From positions 4,864 to 68,863 of the forward strand of contig CAVWBA010000022.1 in the NCBI GenBank assembly GCA_963753135.1: DNA of 64,000 bases. Direction: 5' to 3'. The notes below the pieces were generated by a model, which searched no databases, was not told the origin of the DNA, and was given only the letters and a program-made list of their open reading frames with translations. This DNA is from Roseiarcus sp963753135. GTDB taxonomy: Bacteria; Pseudomonadota; Alphaproteobacteria; Rhizobiales; Beijerinckiaceae. The translations under genes were made by a program, and so were the position numbers. This document shows, piece after piece, positions 49,099 to 58,064 of this stretch (positions are counted from its first letter, which is position 1; each line of letters begins with the position of its first letter).

Positions 49099-51459
49099 TT
49101 AGGCCTTGCCCGACAATTGTCCGCCGAGCGGCAAGGAGCGGATGCGTTTGCCGCTCGCGGCAAAGATCGCATTCATCAGCGCCGGCGCGACCGGCGGCAC
49201 TCCGGGTTCGCCGACGCCGCCCATGTGCATGTCGTAGCCGTGCGGCACGATATAGACATGGGTCTCGCGCGGCGCGTCGCCGATGCGCAACACAAAGTAG
49301 TCGTCAAGATTGCTCTGCTGAACCCGGCCGCCTTTGAAGGAGATCTCGTTCAGCAGGCCGACGCCCAGCCCCATGACGACCGCTCCCTCAAACTGAGAGC
49401 GAACGCGATCCGGGTTCACGATCGGACCGCAATCAACGGCGATGTCGACCCGCGGCACTGTGACGTTGCCCTTCTCGTCAACCGCAGCCTCGATCACAGC
49501 AGCTACATAGCTCACAAAGCTGCGATGGACAGCAAGACCCAGGCCATGACCTTTCGGCACGTCGCGCTTGCCCCAACCCGCCTTCTCCGTGACCAGCTCG
49601 ACAACGTTGCGCAGCCGGCCGGTGTCGATCGGATAGACCTCCGGATTCTCGCCATAGTCCCAGAAGTCCTTCACCTTCTGCGGCACGTCGAGAATGCGCG
49701 GTGGTCCGATCAGATCGAGCAGGAACGCCTTCTGATCCTTGCCCGCCGCAGACGCAAGTTCGGCGGCGAAGGACTGAACGGCGAACCCATGCGGGACGTT
49801 CGAGACGGAGCGCCACCAGCCGATCTTGGTGTGCGCTTCAGCCTCGCCATTCTCGATGCTGATGTTCTTGACGTCAAAAGGCATGTCGACGAGGCCCATG
49901 CCCTGCTCGAGCGGCATCTCGTGCTTGGGATCGGGGGCGAAGAGCGAAAGGATCGTCGGCGCGACGCTGTTATGGCGCCACGCGACCACCTTGCCGTCCT
50001 TGTCGAGCCCCGCCTGGATGCGTTCGAGCGACACCGTATGGAAGAAATCGTTGTGGATGTCGTCCTCGCGAGTCCACACCACCTTCACCGGCGCTCCGCC
50101 GACCGCCTTCGAGCACAGAGCCGCCTCGACCGCGAAATCCGGCTTCGACTTGCGGCCGAAGCCTCCGCCCAAGAGAGTCACGTTGACGGTGACATTTTCG
50201 GGTGGCAGGCTCAGATACGAAGCGACCATATCATGCGCGGCCTGCGGGCTTTGCACGCTGGTCCACACTTCCGCCTTGCCGTCGACGATCCGGCAGGTCG
50301 CGGACGGCGGCTCCATCGTCGCATGCGCGTTGTGGGGGATATAGTACTCGGCCTCGACTTTCTTGTCCGCGCTTGCGTAAGCCGCAGCGAAGTCGCCGTC
50401 GCTGCGCAGGACCTTGCCAGGCTGCCTCGCCGTCGCCTCCATCTGCGCGCGATAGGCTTGCGAGTCATAGGTCGCGTGCGGGCCGTCGTCCCAGGTGATC
50501 TTCAGCGCCTTGCGGCCCTGAATCGCAGCCCAGGTGTTGTCGGCGATCACCGCGATTCCCCCCGACGGCTGGAATTTCAGGGGGAAGGTGGGCGCGGGGA
50601 TCTCGACGATCTGGATAACGCCCGGGACCTTTTTCGCGTCCGCAGCGTCGAAGCTGGCGACCTTGCCCCCCATCACCGCCGGGCGCGCAATGACGGCGTA
50701 TTTCTGGCCCGGCAAGCGGACGTCCTGGCCATAAGTGGCGCGACCGGTCGTGATGTTGAAGCCGTCGACGATATTGGTCCCTTCCTTGCCGATGTAGCGG
50801 AACTGAGAAGGATCTTTAAGCGGCAGACTGACAGGCGTTGGCGTGTCCATCTTTTCCACGCTGACATTCGCCGGGACGCCCATCATGCTGGCGTCAGCGG
50901 CGAGTTCGCCATAGCCGAGCTTCTTTCCGGTCGACTTCTGAATGATCTCGTGGTTCTTCGCCTCCACGTCGGCGACATCCACGCCCCAGCGCTTGGCCGC
51001 GGCCGCCTCCAGCATCATGCGCGCCGCGGCTCCCACCTGACGCATCGGCATGAAGAAATGCCGGGTCGAACGAGAGCCGTCCGTATCCTGATTGCCGTAC
51101 TTGACCTCGTTCCCGGTCGCCTGGGCGATCTTCACCTTCGCCCAATCCGCCTCCATTTCGTCAGCGACGATCAGGGGCATGCCGGTGCGCACGCCTTGTC
51201 CCATCTCAGAGCGATGGCAAACGATGGTGACAGTTCCGTCGGGCGCAACGGAGACGAAAGCCAAAGGATTGTTCACCGTGCCATGCGGCATGCCGTCTGC
51301 GCCCCATTTGGGGGCGGCGTCGGCCAGCGCCGGACGAGACGGCAGCACATGGACAGCCAGCACGAGGCCCGTCGTTGACAGGATGCCCTTGAGGACGCCG
51401 CGCCGACTGACATTCTCGATGCCAGATGTCGAGATGATTTCGCGAATGTGCTTGGTCAT
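49099..51459 (-). CDS. Molybdopterin-binding subunit of a periplasmic aldehyde/isoquinoline oxidoreductase (IorB-like)
   Basis: A 786-residue large subunit of the xanthine oxidase family. A twin-arginine signal (VSRRGVLKGILSTTGLVLA) is followed by SEMGQGVRTGMPLIVADEME, GWWRSVSNVPHGFAVQSF and AVDCGPIVNPDRVRSQFEGA, which line the molybdenum-cofactor site. Two-subunit members (IorAB) oxidise aldehydes or N-heterocycles, passing electrons out through the small 2Fe-2S subunit; no FAD subunit is present. The stop of the small subunit lies two bases from its start. Aldehyde oxidation would complement the alcohol dehydrogenase downstream. Confidence 0.9.
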   Translation of the reverse strand: MTKHIREIISTSGIENVSRRGVLKGILSTTGLVLAVHVLPSRPALADAAPKWGADGMPHGTVNNPLAFVSVAPDGTVTIVCHRSEMGQGVRTGMPLIVADEMEADWAKVKIAQATGNEVKYGNQDTDGSRSTRHFFMPMRQVGAAARMMLEAAAAKRWGVDVADVEAKNHEIIQKSTGKKLGYGELAADASMMGVPANVSVEKMDTPTPVSLPLKDPSQFRYIGKEGTNIVDGFNITTGRATYGQDVRLPGQKYAVIARPAVMGGKVASFDAADAKKVPGVIQIVEIPAPTFPLKFQPSGGIAVIADNTWAAIQGRKALKITWDDGPHATYDSQAYRAQMEATARQPGKVLRSDGDFAAAYASADKKVEAEYYIPHNAHATMEPPSATCRIVDGKAEVWTSVQSPQAAHDMVASYLSLPPENVTVNVTLLGGGFGRKSKPDFAVEAALCSKAVGGAPVKVVWTREDDIHNDFFHTVSLERIQAGLDKDGKVVAWRHNSVAPTILSLFAPDPKHEMPLEQGMGLVDMPFDVKNISIENGEAEAHTKIGWWRSVSNVPHGFAVQSFAAELASAAGKDQKAFLLDLIGPPRILDVPQKVKDFWDYGENPEVYPIDTGRLRNVVELVTEKAGWGKRDVPKGHGLGLAVHRSFVSYVAAVIEAAVDEKGNVTVPRVDIAVDCGPIVNPDRVRSQFEGAVVMGLGVGLLNEISFKGGRVQQSNLDDYFVLRIGDAPRETHVYIVPHGYDMHMGGVGEPGVPPVAPALMNAIFAASGKRIRSLPLGGQLSGKA

Positions 51460-51460
51460 G

Positions 51461-51910
51461 TCACGCTCCCGCAGCTTGCTTGATGGCGGCGCGAATGCGC
51501 TGGTAGGTTCCGCAGCGGCAAATGTTGCCGTACATCGTGTTGTCGATGTCGGCGTCCGCCGGGTGCGGCGTCTGCTTCAAAAGCGCGGCGGCCTGCATGA
51601 TCTGGCCAGCCTGGCAATAGCCGCACTGGGGAACGTTGAGCGCGCGCCAGGCCTTTTGCACGGGGTGGTTCCCCTCGGGGTCCAGGCCTTCGATGGTGGT
51701 GATCGACTTGCCGTTCGCGTCGCTCATCGCCGTGACGCAAGATCGGGTGGCGTCGCCGTCGAGATGGATCGTACAGGCGCCGCAGGCGGCCACGCCGCAG
51801 CCGAACTTGGTGCCGGTGAGCCCAAGAATGTCGCGCAAATACCAGAGCACAGGCATCGACGGATCGCCGTCGAACGATTGCGCCTCTCCGTTCACGTGCA
51901 GAGTGATCAT
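51461..51910 (-). CDS. 2Fe-2S small subunit of the aldehyde/isoquinoline oxidoreductase (IorA-like)
   Basis: A 149-residue subunit with two [2Fe-2S] clusters. The plant-type cluster is FGCGVAACGACTIHLDGDA and the C-terminal cluster is CGYCQAGQIMQ ... GNICRCGTYQRIRAA. Starts the probable operon with IorB, Rieske, alcohol dehydrogenase and the small exported protein, all on this strand. No signal sequence of its own; it is expected to be carried out by the Tat partner. Confidence 0.92.
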   Translation of the reverse strand: MITLHVNGEAQSFDGDPSMPVLWYLRDILGLTGTKFGCGVAACGACTIHLDGDATRSCVTAMSDANGKSITTIEGLDPEGNHPVQKAWRALNVPQCGYCQAGQIMQAAALLKQTPHPADADIDNTMYGNICRCGTYQRIRAAIKQAAGA

Positions 51911-52048
51911 GCTTCCCTCCCAGTCGAAAGCGGCTGCAGTAGAGCCATGCCGGCCGGGTCAGAAGCGGGTCGCGCTTTCCCGGCATTAAAACAATTCCGA
52001 CATTGGAGTGACTTTAAGTGACGATTGAAGAAGGCGCAATTGTAAATA

Positions 52049-52072
52049 CGATGTATTATTATAAATACATCG
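52049..52072. promoter_or_regulatory. Candidate operator upstream of the oxidation operon
   Basis: A perfect inverted repeat CGATGTATT ... AATACATCG with a 6-base AT spacer, in an AT-rich patch 139 bases upstream of the first gene of the operon. The size and position fit a dimeric repressor or activator site. No regulator gene is adjacent. Confidence 0.5.
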
Positions 52073-52194
52073 ACTAACCTTTATGTTAGCTCAGATGTTC
52101 GTCGCGGCCTTGCGAAATATTCGTTTAAATATCGCGTGCTCGCAGACCACAGAGCTTGAGGCGCGCGAAAGTCTGGCTAACGACAATCTGGCGC

Positions 52195-52630
52195 TTATAG
52201 CGATACCTGTTGATATGAGCGGATGTTTTCGGGGAAGAGGTCGGCGTGCTCGCGCAATCGATAACTCGACCCTTCGATCTGTATGACGACGGCGTGGTGA
52301 AGCAATCTGTCGAGGAGCGCGGTTGCGACCAGGGAGTCGCCAAAGATGTCGCCCCACTCGGCGAAGCCGCGATTTGAGGTGAGGATCTTGCGCCCTTTTC
52401 GTAGCGGGCGTTGACGAGTTGGAAGAAGAGATTGCCGCCACCGGGCGTGACTGGGAGGTAGCCGATCTTGTCGACGATGAGCAGCGCGAAGCGGCAGTCC
52501 TCTCGCGAAGAGCGCCGTCGCGTTCAGCCTTGGCGAGCGCGGCGACGATATCGGCGAGCGAGCTGAAGTAGACGCTGCGCCCGGCTTTGACCGCCTCGAC
52601 GCCGAGGGCGAGGCTCAGATGAGCCTTCCC
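52195..52630 (-). pseudogene. C-terminal remnant of an IS21-family IstB ATPase
   Basis: Reading the minus strand across two frame changes (near 52498 and 52398) gives GKAHLSLALGVEAVKAGRS, RFALLIVDKIGYLPV, GGNLFFQLVNARYEK, SNRGFAEWGDIFGDSLVATA and YRLREHADLFPENIRS, the IstB helper ATPase of IS21 elements. The N-terminus with the Walker A motif is cut off at 52630 by the end of a truncated IS6-like element. The istA transposase is absent. Confidence 0.8.
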
Positions 52631-52791
52631 GGTATCGTCAAGTTGAGGGGATGATGGGCGCGCCGAGTGGCGCCGGTTGGGCTTTTTCCTCTTATGGGAA
52701 TGTGGCAGCTATCTTGGAGACGTGGCGCCAAACTGCGAAGGCGCGCTTGGGCGTAGCGCGACGATCCTCGGCGGTTGCATGGTCTGGATAG
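52631..52791 (-). mobile_element. Truncated inverted copy of the IS6-like element
   Basis: Reverse complement of the last 163 bases of the adjacent intact element, with only a few mismatches. It starts at the terminal repeat GGTATCGTCAAGTTGAGG, passes through the 3' end of the transposase gene (residues encoding ATAEDRRATRKRAF-like text) and stops where the intact element begins. It was inserted into, or recombined with, the istB remnant. Confidence 0.75.
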
Positions 52792-53623
52792 GGTACCGTC
52801 AGCTTAACGAATATGGAGTGGGTAGCGGGGTAACCGCGGAGCATGTCGACTTTTCCGTGCCCCCTCTATCGCCGCCATCGTTTTCCGCCTGAAATCATCA
52901 GCCATGCGGTCTGGCTCTATTTTCGGTTTCCCTTGAGCTTGCGCATGGTCGAGGAAATGCTGGCGGCGCGCGGAATCTGCCTGACCTACGAGACGGTGCG
53001 CCAATGGGCGATGAAGTTCGGCAAAGAGTTCTCCGATCAGATCCGCCAACGGGCTCCGGCTCGCGGCGACAAATGGCGTCTGGATGAGGTCGTGATTTCG
53101 ATTGCCGGCGAACCCGTCTGGCTTTGGCGCCCCGTCGACCAGAATGGCTTCGTTCTCGACGTCTTGGCGCAGCGTCGAAGAGATGGCCGCGCTGCGCAGC
53201 GGCTCATGACCAAGCTCCTGAAATCTGCGGTCACGCCGCCGCGCGTGATGGTCACGGACAAGCTCAGATCTTACGGCGCGGCGCGCGCAAAGCTGGGTCT
53301 TCGCGTCGAGCATCGCCAGCATAAGGGCCTTAACAATCGAGCGGAGAATTCTCATCTGTCGACACGGCGACGCGAACGGATCATGAAGCGCTTCAAATCG
53401 GCCCGACAGGCGCAACGGTTCTTGGCCGTTCACGATCAGATCGCAAACCTCTTTCACCTTCCCTATCCAGACCATGCAACCGCCGAGGATCGTCGCGCTA
53501 CGCGCAAGCGCGCCTTCGCAGTTTGGCGCCACGTCTCCAAGATAGCTGCCACATTCCCATAAGAGGAAAAAGCCCAACCGGCGCCACTCGGCGCGCCCAT
53601 CGTCTCCTCAACTTGACGATACC
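52792..53623 (+). mobile_element. IS6-family insertion sequence (about 832 bp)
   Basis: Bounded by imperfect terminal repeats, left GGTACCGTCAGCTTAACG and right (reverse complement) GGTATCGTCAAGTTGAGG. It carries one transposase gene covering most of the length, normal for IS6. The eight bases outside each end (CTGGATAG and TCCGGATT) do not match, so no target duplication is visible and a later recombination is likely. Confidence 0.75.
52843..53562 (+). CDS. IS6-family transposase
   Basis: A 239-residue DDE transposase. RFPPEIISHAVWLYFRFPLS and YETVRQWAMKFGKEFSDQIR are the N-terminal family text. The catalytic triad is in KWRLDEVVISI, VMVTDKLRSYG and NNRAENSHLSTRRRER. Complete and in frame with an ATG start, so the element could be active. 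Its 3' end is duplicated in inverted orientation upstream. Confidence 0.93.
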   Translation: MSTFPCPLYRRHRFPPEIISHAVWLYFRFPLSLRMVEEMLAARGICLTYETVRQWAMKFGKEFSDQIRQRAPARGDKWRLDEVVISIAGEPVWLWRPVDQNGFVLDVLAQRRRDGRAAQRLMTKLLKSAVTPPRVMVTDKLRSYGAARAKLGLRVEHRQHKGLNNRAENSHLSTRRRERIMKRFKSARQAQRFLAVHDQIANLFHLPYPDHATAEDRRATRKRAFAVWRHVSKIAATFP

Positions 53624-53662
53624 TCCGGATTGCTTCGTCCCGCGAGCGATAGGACGGAGGGT

Positions 53663-54553
53663 TCAAATGACGGCGATCGGATCGAGCATGGAGCCCGTGG
53701 CGCCTCGGATCTTGACCGGCAGAGCCACAAACAGGAACTCGGAAACGCCGTCGCGCGCGAGTTCCTCGAGATAGAGGCTTTCCATGATATAAATGCCCCT
53801 CTCGATCAGCAGCAGAGTGTGGACGGGCTGCGGATTGCTTGGGCTTCCGCGATCTCGCGCAGGCGCGGGCTGGACCTCGAAGGTCTCCGTGTCTGACCCG
53901 CAGGCGACAACTCCACATTCCGCGAGCCATCGGGCCGCCGACAGATCGGGGCCGGGGCCGCGATGGGCCTCGAGTTTGGTTTGGTCGGGCCAGTGCGAGA
54001 GGTACCCCGTCCGGACGAGCGCAACATCCCCTTGCCCGAGCTCCAGTCCGGCCTCGCGCGCCATGAGCTTCAGTTCATCCGCGGAGACAGGCTCGCCGCG
54101 ACCGAGGGACTGGACGCCTCGATGGCGGGGAACGTCAAACAGAACCCCGCGGGTCCAGATCGGCGGGATGGCCGTCGCGTCTCCGGCGGTCGGACCAGAG
54201 TCCCCTAAATGAGTGGCTGCTGCGCCGCAGAACCAATGATCATCCTCGCCGATGGTCATATGGGCGAGCGCGTCGATATGTGCGCCGGAATGTGAAGTCG
54301 CCAAAACGTACTCGCACATGTAGCCCAGGCGCGCCTCATTGCCGGGTCCCCATGGCTGCGCGCCCGACACTCTGATTCCCTGAGGAGACCGATACGTCAG
54401 CACTTGAAACGGAGGGTGGCCGGGAAAGAGCGGCATGCCCGGAAAGCGATCCACGGCCAACGAATAGATCTTCCCCGCGCGAGCGACGTCCCGAATGTTG
54501 AGACGGGGCCGCTCCGCGGGCTTGTCTTCCTGGGTCAAAGCTGACTCCGCCAT
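53663..54553 (-). CDS. Cyclase-family (kynurenine formamidase-like) hydrolase
   Basis: A 296-residue metal-dependent hydrolase of the cyclase family. LATSHSGAHIDALAHM is the HxGxHxD-type zinc motif (about residues 87-97), followed by GVLFDVPRHRGV, DVALVRTGYLSHW and CGSDTETFEV. Relatives include kynurenine formamidase and polyketide cyclases; members in sugar-type gene clusters may open lactones or amides. It lies beside a remnant sugar transporter and may be part of a catabolic set. Complete. Confidence 0.85.
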   Translation of the reverse strand: MAESALTQEDKPAERPRLNIRDVARAGKIYSLAVDRFPGMPLFPGHPPFQVLTYRSPQGIRVSGAQPWGPGNEARLGYMCEYVLATSHSGAHIDALAHMTIGEDDHWFCGAAATHLGDSGPTAGDATAIPPIWTRGVLFDVPRHRGVQSLGRGEPVSADELKLMAREAGLELGQGDVALVRTGYLSHWPDQTKLEAHRGPGPDLSAARWLAECGVVACGSDTETFEVQPAPARDRGSPSNPQPVHTLLLIERGIYIMESLYLEELARDGVSEFLFVALPVKIRGATGSMLDPIAVI

Positions 54554-54953
54554 GAGATTCCTTTCATAGGTTGACTTCGGCCGCTAACGGTTGCCAAGGG
54601 CGCTGCCGCGGCGGAATTCGGCTGTCGGTGGAGATGGCGCGTCCATCGAATTTATGACGCGCCAATTCGCTGTCGGCTTCGTCAGAAATCGCATCGGTTG
54701 CCTCCGAGAACCTCACGGCTCAAATTCGTGCGCGCGAGGTCAAAATTGCTGATCCCCGAGGCGCCATGCACCCGCCGAACGACAGCATTGTCATCGACGC
54801 TGCCGATTGCCGTGCGCGATGGCTGGGAACGCGGAGTCGAAGCAAATAGTCATTGCGATGAACTCCGTACTTGCCCGATGTTGTTGAATCGATCAAGGAA
54901 GGGCAAGGCTAAACGTTCGGCCGCGAAGCAAGAAGGGAGGCGCGGAACCTCGA
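54554..54953. other. Intergenic stretch without a supported gene
   Basis: About 400 bases between the divergent cyclase gene and the ABC remnant. One short plus-strand frame (QIRAREVKIADPRGAMHPPN then a stop near 54850) looks coding-like but is short and matches nothing I recognise. It may be debris of the rearrangement that damaged the next gene, and presumably also holds the two promoters. Confidence 0.45.
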
Positions 54954-55343
54954 ATGTCTATCGACGGCGTCGCGCCACGAGAGCCGAATGCGGGCGGGGA
55001 CTGGCGCCCGACGCCAGATGTTCAGGACTCGACCAGCCCTCCGCCCACGCTTGAATTGCGCGGAATCAGCAAGACCTTTCCCGGAGTCCGAGCGCTGACC
55101 GACGTCTCCCTCTCGATTTGGTCCGGCGAGACGCACATGCTTCTCGGCGAAAACGGCGCTGGGAAGTCGACCTTGATGAAGGTGCTGTGCGGCGCGGTCT
55201 CGGCCGATTCCGGCGAGATTCTGTATGGCGGTCGTCCGGCCCGGATTGCCTCGACCGCCGACGCGCGCGCGCTTGGGATCGCTGTCATTTTCCAGGAATT
55301 TTCACTCGTCCCTCATCTCGACGTCGCGGCAAGGGCGAGGTGA
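54954..55343 (+). pseudogene. 5' fragment of a sugar ABC-transporter ATPase
   Basis: Encodes LELRGISKTFPGVRALTDVS, the Walker A LLGENGAGKSTLMKVLCGAV and the Q-loop IFQEFSLVPHLDVA of an RbsA/MglA-type ATPase, then breaks off at about residue 125 of 500. Signature, Walker B and the whole second domain are missing. The sequence passes directly into a solute-binding-protein fragment in a different frame. Confidence 0.8.
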
Positions 55344-55849
55344 TCATCCTCGAGGGCGTGCGCGGCACCGCCACCGCGCAGGATCGCCTGCGGGGCTTCA
55401 AGGACGCCCTTGCGGAGTTTCCCGACGTCAAGCTCGTCGCGTCCCAGCCCGCGAACTATCAGCGGCTGCAGGCGATGCAAGTGATGGAGAACCTGCTGCA
55501 AGCCAATCCAAACGTCGCCGGCGTTCTTGCTGCGAATGACACGATGGCGATCGGCGCGATGGATGCGCTCTCCGAGGCCGGCAGCAAGGCGCTGATCACA
55601 GGCATCAACGGAAGCAAGGAAGCGATCGACGCGATCAAGTCGGGCAAGATGCTAGCCAGCGGCGACTACAACGGCTTCGTGCAGGGCTGCGTCGGCGCCA
55701 TGATTGCGCTTCGCTATCTGCGCCACGAGGAGGTTCCCAAGCAGGTGACGCAGCCGACCGTGGTCATCACGAAGGACAATCTCACGCCTTACGATGTTCC
55801 TCTTGAGAGCCGCCAATGTCCGACCTGGGATCAGGTTCCGAAGAGCTGA
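55337..55849 (+). pseudogene. 3' fragment of a sugar-binding protein (RbsB type)
   Basis: The C-terminal two thirds of a periplasmic type I sugar-binding protein: GEVIILEGVRGTATAQDRLR, NVAGVLAANDTMAIGAMDAL, ALITGINGSKEAIDAIKSGK, GDYNGFVQGCVGAMIALRYL. It has no start or signal peptide and begins at the breakpoint. With the ATPase fragment this is the scar of a deletion that removed most of an ABC operon, or an assembly join. Confidence 0.8.
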
Positions 55850-55865
55850 ACAGCAAACTGCGGTC

Positions 55866-55907
55866 GACGGGCGCCGCGCATCTGCGCCCGTCTCCAATGG
55901 AGACGGG
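55866..55907. terminator. Overlapping alternative hairpins between convergent genes
   Basis: GACGGGCGC pairs with GCGCCCGTC (55866-55874 with 55884-55892), and CCCGTCTCC pairs with GGAGACGGG across a 3-base loop (55887-55895 with 55899-55907). The two stems share bases and cannot form together. They sit 17 bases after the stop of the binding-protein fragment and before the convergent permease stop, so a bidirectional terminator is the simplest reading. Confidence 0.5.
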
Positions 55908-55958
55908 CTTCGGTTTCAGAACGCGCAGAACTCACCAAACAAGGCTAAGTGGAAGCGC

Positions 55959-57039
55959 CTATGACCGTGGAACAGGGCCGCGCGCGACTGAAGCGCCATC
56001 GCGGAAGCCAGCGATTTTTGGCCTAAGTTCGACTCTTCGCTGATCGGATTCCGTCAGAAGCGCTTGGCGCTTTTGGTAGAGGTCAAGCAGATGTGAGCCG
56101 GTCTGGAACATGATGACCACAACCAGGAGCACGCCGAGGCACAGTTGGACGATGTAGGCCGGCGTCACATTGAAGACCAGGCCGGTGTCCAGGAAATTGA
56201 CGGTCAACGTCCCGATCGCCGCGCCGATCGCGCCGCCCTTTCCGCCGAGAATCGAGACGCCGCCGATGAACGCGGCGACTGTGCCGGAGAGCAACAGATA
56301 CTGGAGCCCGAGCGCCTGCGCCGTTCCTGATCGCAATCCGATGACTGCGCCGCCAAGGCCGGCGCAAAAGCCCGAGATCGCAAAGACGATGACCATCGGT
56401 CGCCGAAGGCCGATTCCAGCCGCGAGCGCCCCTTTTCGCGCGCCACCGATGGCATTATTTCGTATAGGCCATGAACAGGCCGACCACGATGAACAGAGCG
56501 ATGGTCAGAAGGCTCGCGGGTGAGAAATAGTGCAGAATGCGCATCTGGATGAAGTCCGGCACGTCGAAGTCAGTCAGCGACACTGTCTTCTCTTCCGCGA
56601 CAAACAGCGCGACGCCACGGAGCAGCATCAGAGTGCCGACCGTAAGCACGATGGCCCGCACTCTGAAATACGCAATGAGGAAGCCCTGCACGACACCGAT
56701 CAATGTAGCGATCGTGAGCCCGAGCGCGATCGAGCTGACTGCTCCAAGCGAGTCTGCGTAGCGGACCACGATAACAGCCGTGAGCGCGGCGTTCGATCCG
56801 ACGGACAAGTAGATTTCGCCAGCAATGATGCACAAGGTCAGGCTCAGAGCGACCGGTCCGAGGACGGCGAACCGCTCGAAAATCGCGAAGGCGGTGTTGT
56901 GGGTCGCGAACAATCCATTGGTCAGCGCGAAATACGTATAGACGCTTACCGCCAGCAAGATTGCAAAGCTGAGATCGGCATTGTGGGCGATCCAAGTCGA
57001 CAAGGAGCGTGCAGCCCGCCCCAATGTCATTGCGCTCAT
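55959..57039 (-). CDS. Sugar ABC-transporter permease (one frameshift)
   Basis: About 360 residues in RbsC/AraH-type permease style. NADLSFAILLAVSVYTYFAL, CIIAGEIYLSVGSNAALTAV, ALGLTIATLIGVVQGFLIAY and VLTVGTLMLLRGVAL lead to a frame change near 56448. There the TAA is an artefact of the shift and NAIGGARKGALAAGIG then MVIVFAISGFCAGLGGA follow, finishing FIGGVSILGGKGGAIGAAIG. The start overlaps the end of the other permease by an ATGA. Inner membrane. Confidence 0.85.
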
Positions 57040-58049
57040 TCGACGGTCCTCCTGCCGCGACGGGCCGCTGCGAACACGACTACGCTGAGAACGATGATCA
57101 GGCCGACTGAAAAGATCCTCGGGCCGCTCGTAAAGCCGCGCAACACCATCATGTTGTCGACTATGGAAATGAAAATCGCGCCGAGACTTGTGCGCAGCGC
57201 CGATCCGAATCCGCCGTTGATCGCGTTTCCCCCGACCATCACGGTCGCGATGACCGACATTGTCATGTCGCCCGACGATCCAAATTCCGACGAGAAGTAA
57301 TTGGCCTGGGCGCTCGAAATCTGCGCCGCAAAGGCGACCGCGACGAAGGCGCTGCAGACCGCCGCGATCACGCAAACCTTGATCGCCATCGGCAGGTTCT
57401 CGTGACCGGTCGCCCTTCCCGCCGCGCGGTTCGACCCGATCAGATAGACCTCGCGCCCGAAATTCGTGTAGCGCAGAACGATTTCCGCGACCACGGCGAT
57501 GACGATGAATCCGACCGTGATGTTCGGGAGGCCGAAGGTCGAGCCCGTGCCGAGCCATTCGGCGCCGTTTGGGCGCGTGAAAGCGACGACAAGATTGTCG
57601 CTCCACCACGACGCCACTCCGTAGAGAAGGCCGGCCGCGCCCAAGGTGACCACGATGGGATTGCCGCCAAGGCCAATCAATAGTCCTTGTATGGCGCCCG
57701 CCGCGACGGCGACCGCCATGGTCGCGAGAAGAGAAAGGCCGAACTCATTGCCGTGCGACATGCCCATAGCGAAGGTAATGATGGAGAGGGCCGCAATTTC
57801 CTTCATCGAGAGCAAAAAGAAGTTTCCGGAGAGGGTGACGAAGGTCAGGCCGACGCCCATGATGCCGACAAGAGCGGCGTCCCGGATGATTGTCTTCGCG
57901 TTGAACAGGGTCAAAAAATTGGGTGTCGTCAAAGCGCCGGTCAGGAGGACGACGAGCAATAACGCCATGAGGGCGATCGTCGTGGGAGAACCGAGCGCGA
58001 CTCGCCGCCTGAAGGTGGGACTAAGGCTCTTGATCTCGGTCAAGGACAT
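57036..58049 (-). CDS. Sugar ABC-transporter permease
   Basis: A 337-residue permease of the same type, complete. ALMALLLVVLLTGALTTPNF, VGIMGVGLTFVTLSGNFFLL, AGAIQGLLIGLGGNPIVVTL and TVMVGGNAINGGFGSALRTS are the membrane segments and the conserved periplasmic loop. Starts 15 bases after the ATPase stop. Two different permeases in one operon suggests a heterodimeric channel. Confidence 0.9.
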   Translation of the reverse strand: MSLTEIKSLSPTFRRRVALGSPTTIALMALLLVVLLTGALTTPNFLTLFNAKTIIRDAALVGIMGVGLTFVTLSGNFFLLSMKEIAALSIITFAMGMSHGNEFGLSLLATMAVAVAAGAIQGLLIGLGGNPIVVTLGAAGLLYGVASWWSDNLVVAFTRPNGAEWLGTGSTFGLPNITVGFIVIAVVAEIVLRYTNFGREVYLIGSNRAAGRATGHENLPMAIKVCVIAAVCSAFVAVAFAAQISSAQANYFSSEFGSSGDMTMSVIATVMVGGNAINGGFGSALRTSLGAIFISIVDNMMVLRGFTSGPRIFSVGLIIVLSVVVFAAARRGRRTVE

Positions 58050-58064
58050 CGCTCGACGGCCGGC

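Noticed and set aside
49117..51378. 753-codon plus-strand frame opposite the molybdopterin subunit
   Set aside because: Antisense of a strongly supported gene with no domain text of its own.
52804..53577. 257-codon minus-strand frame over the transposase
   Set aside because: Antisense of the IS6-like transposase; its start matches the inverted copy at 52677 only because the DNA is an inverted repeat.
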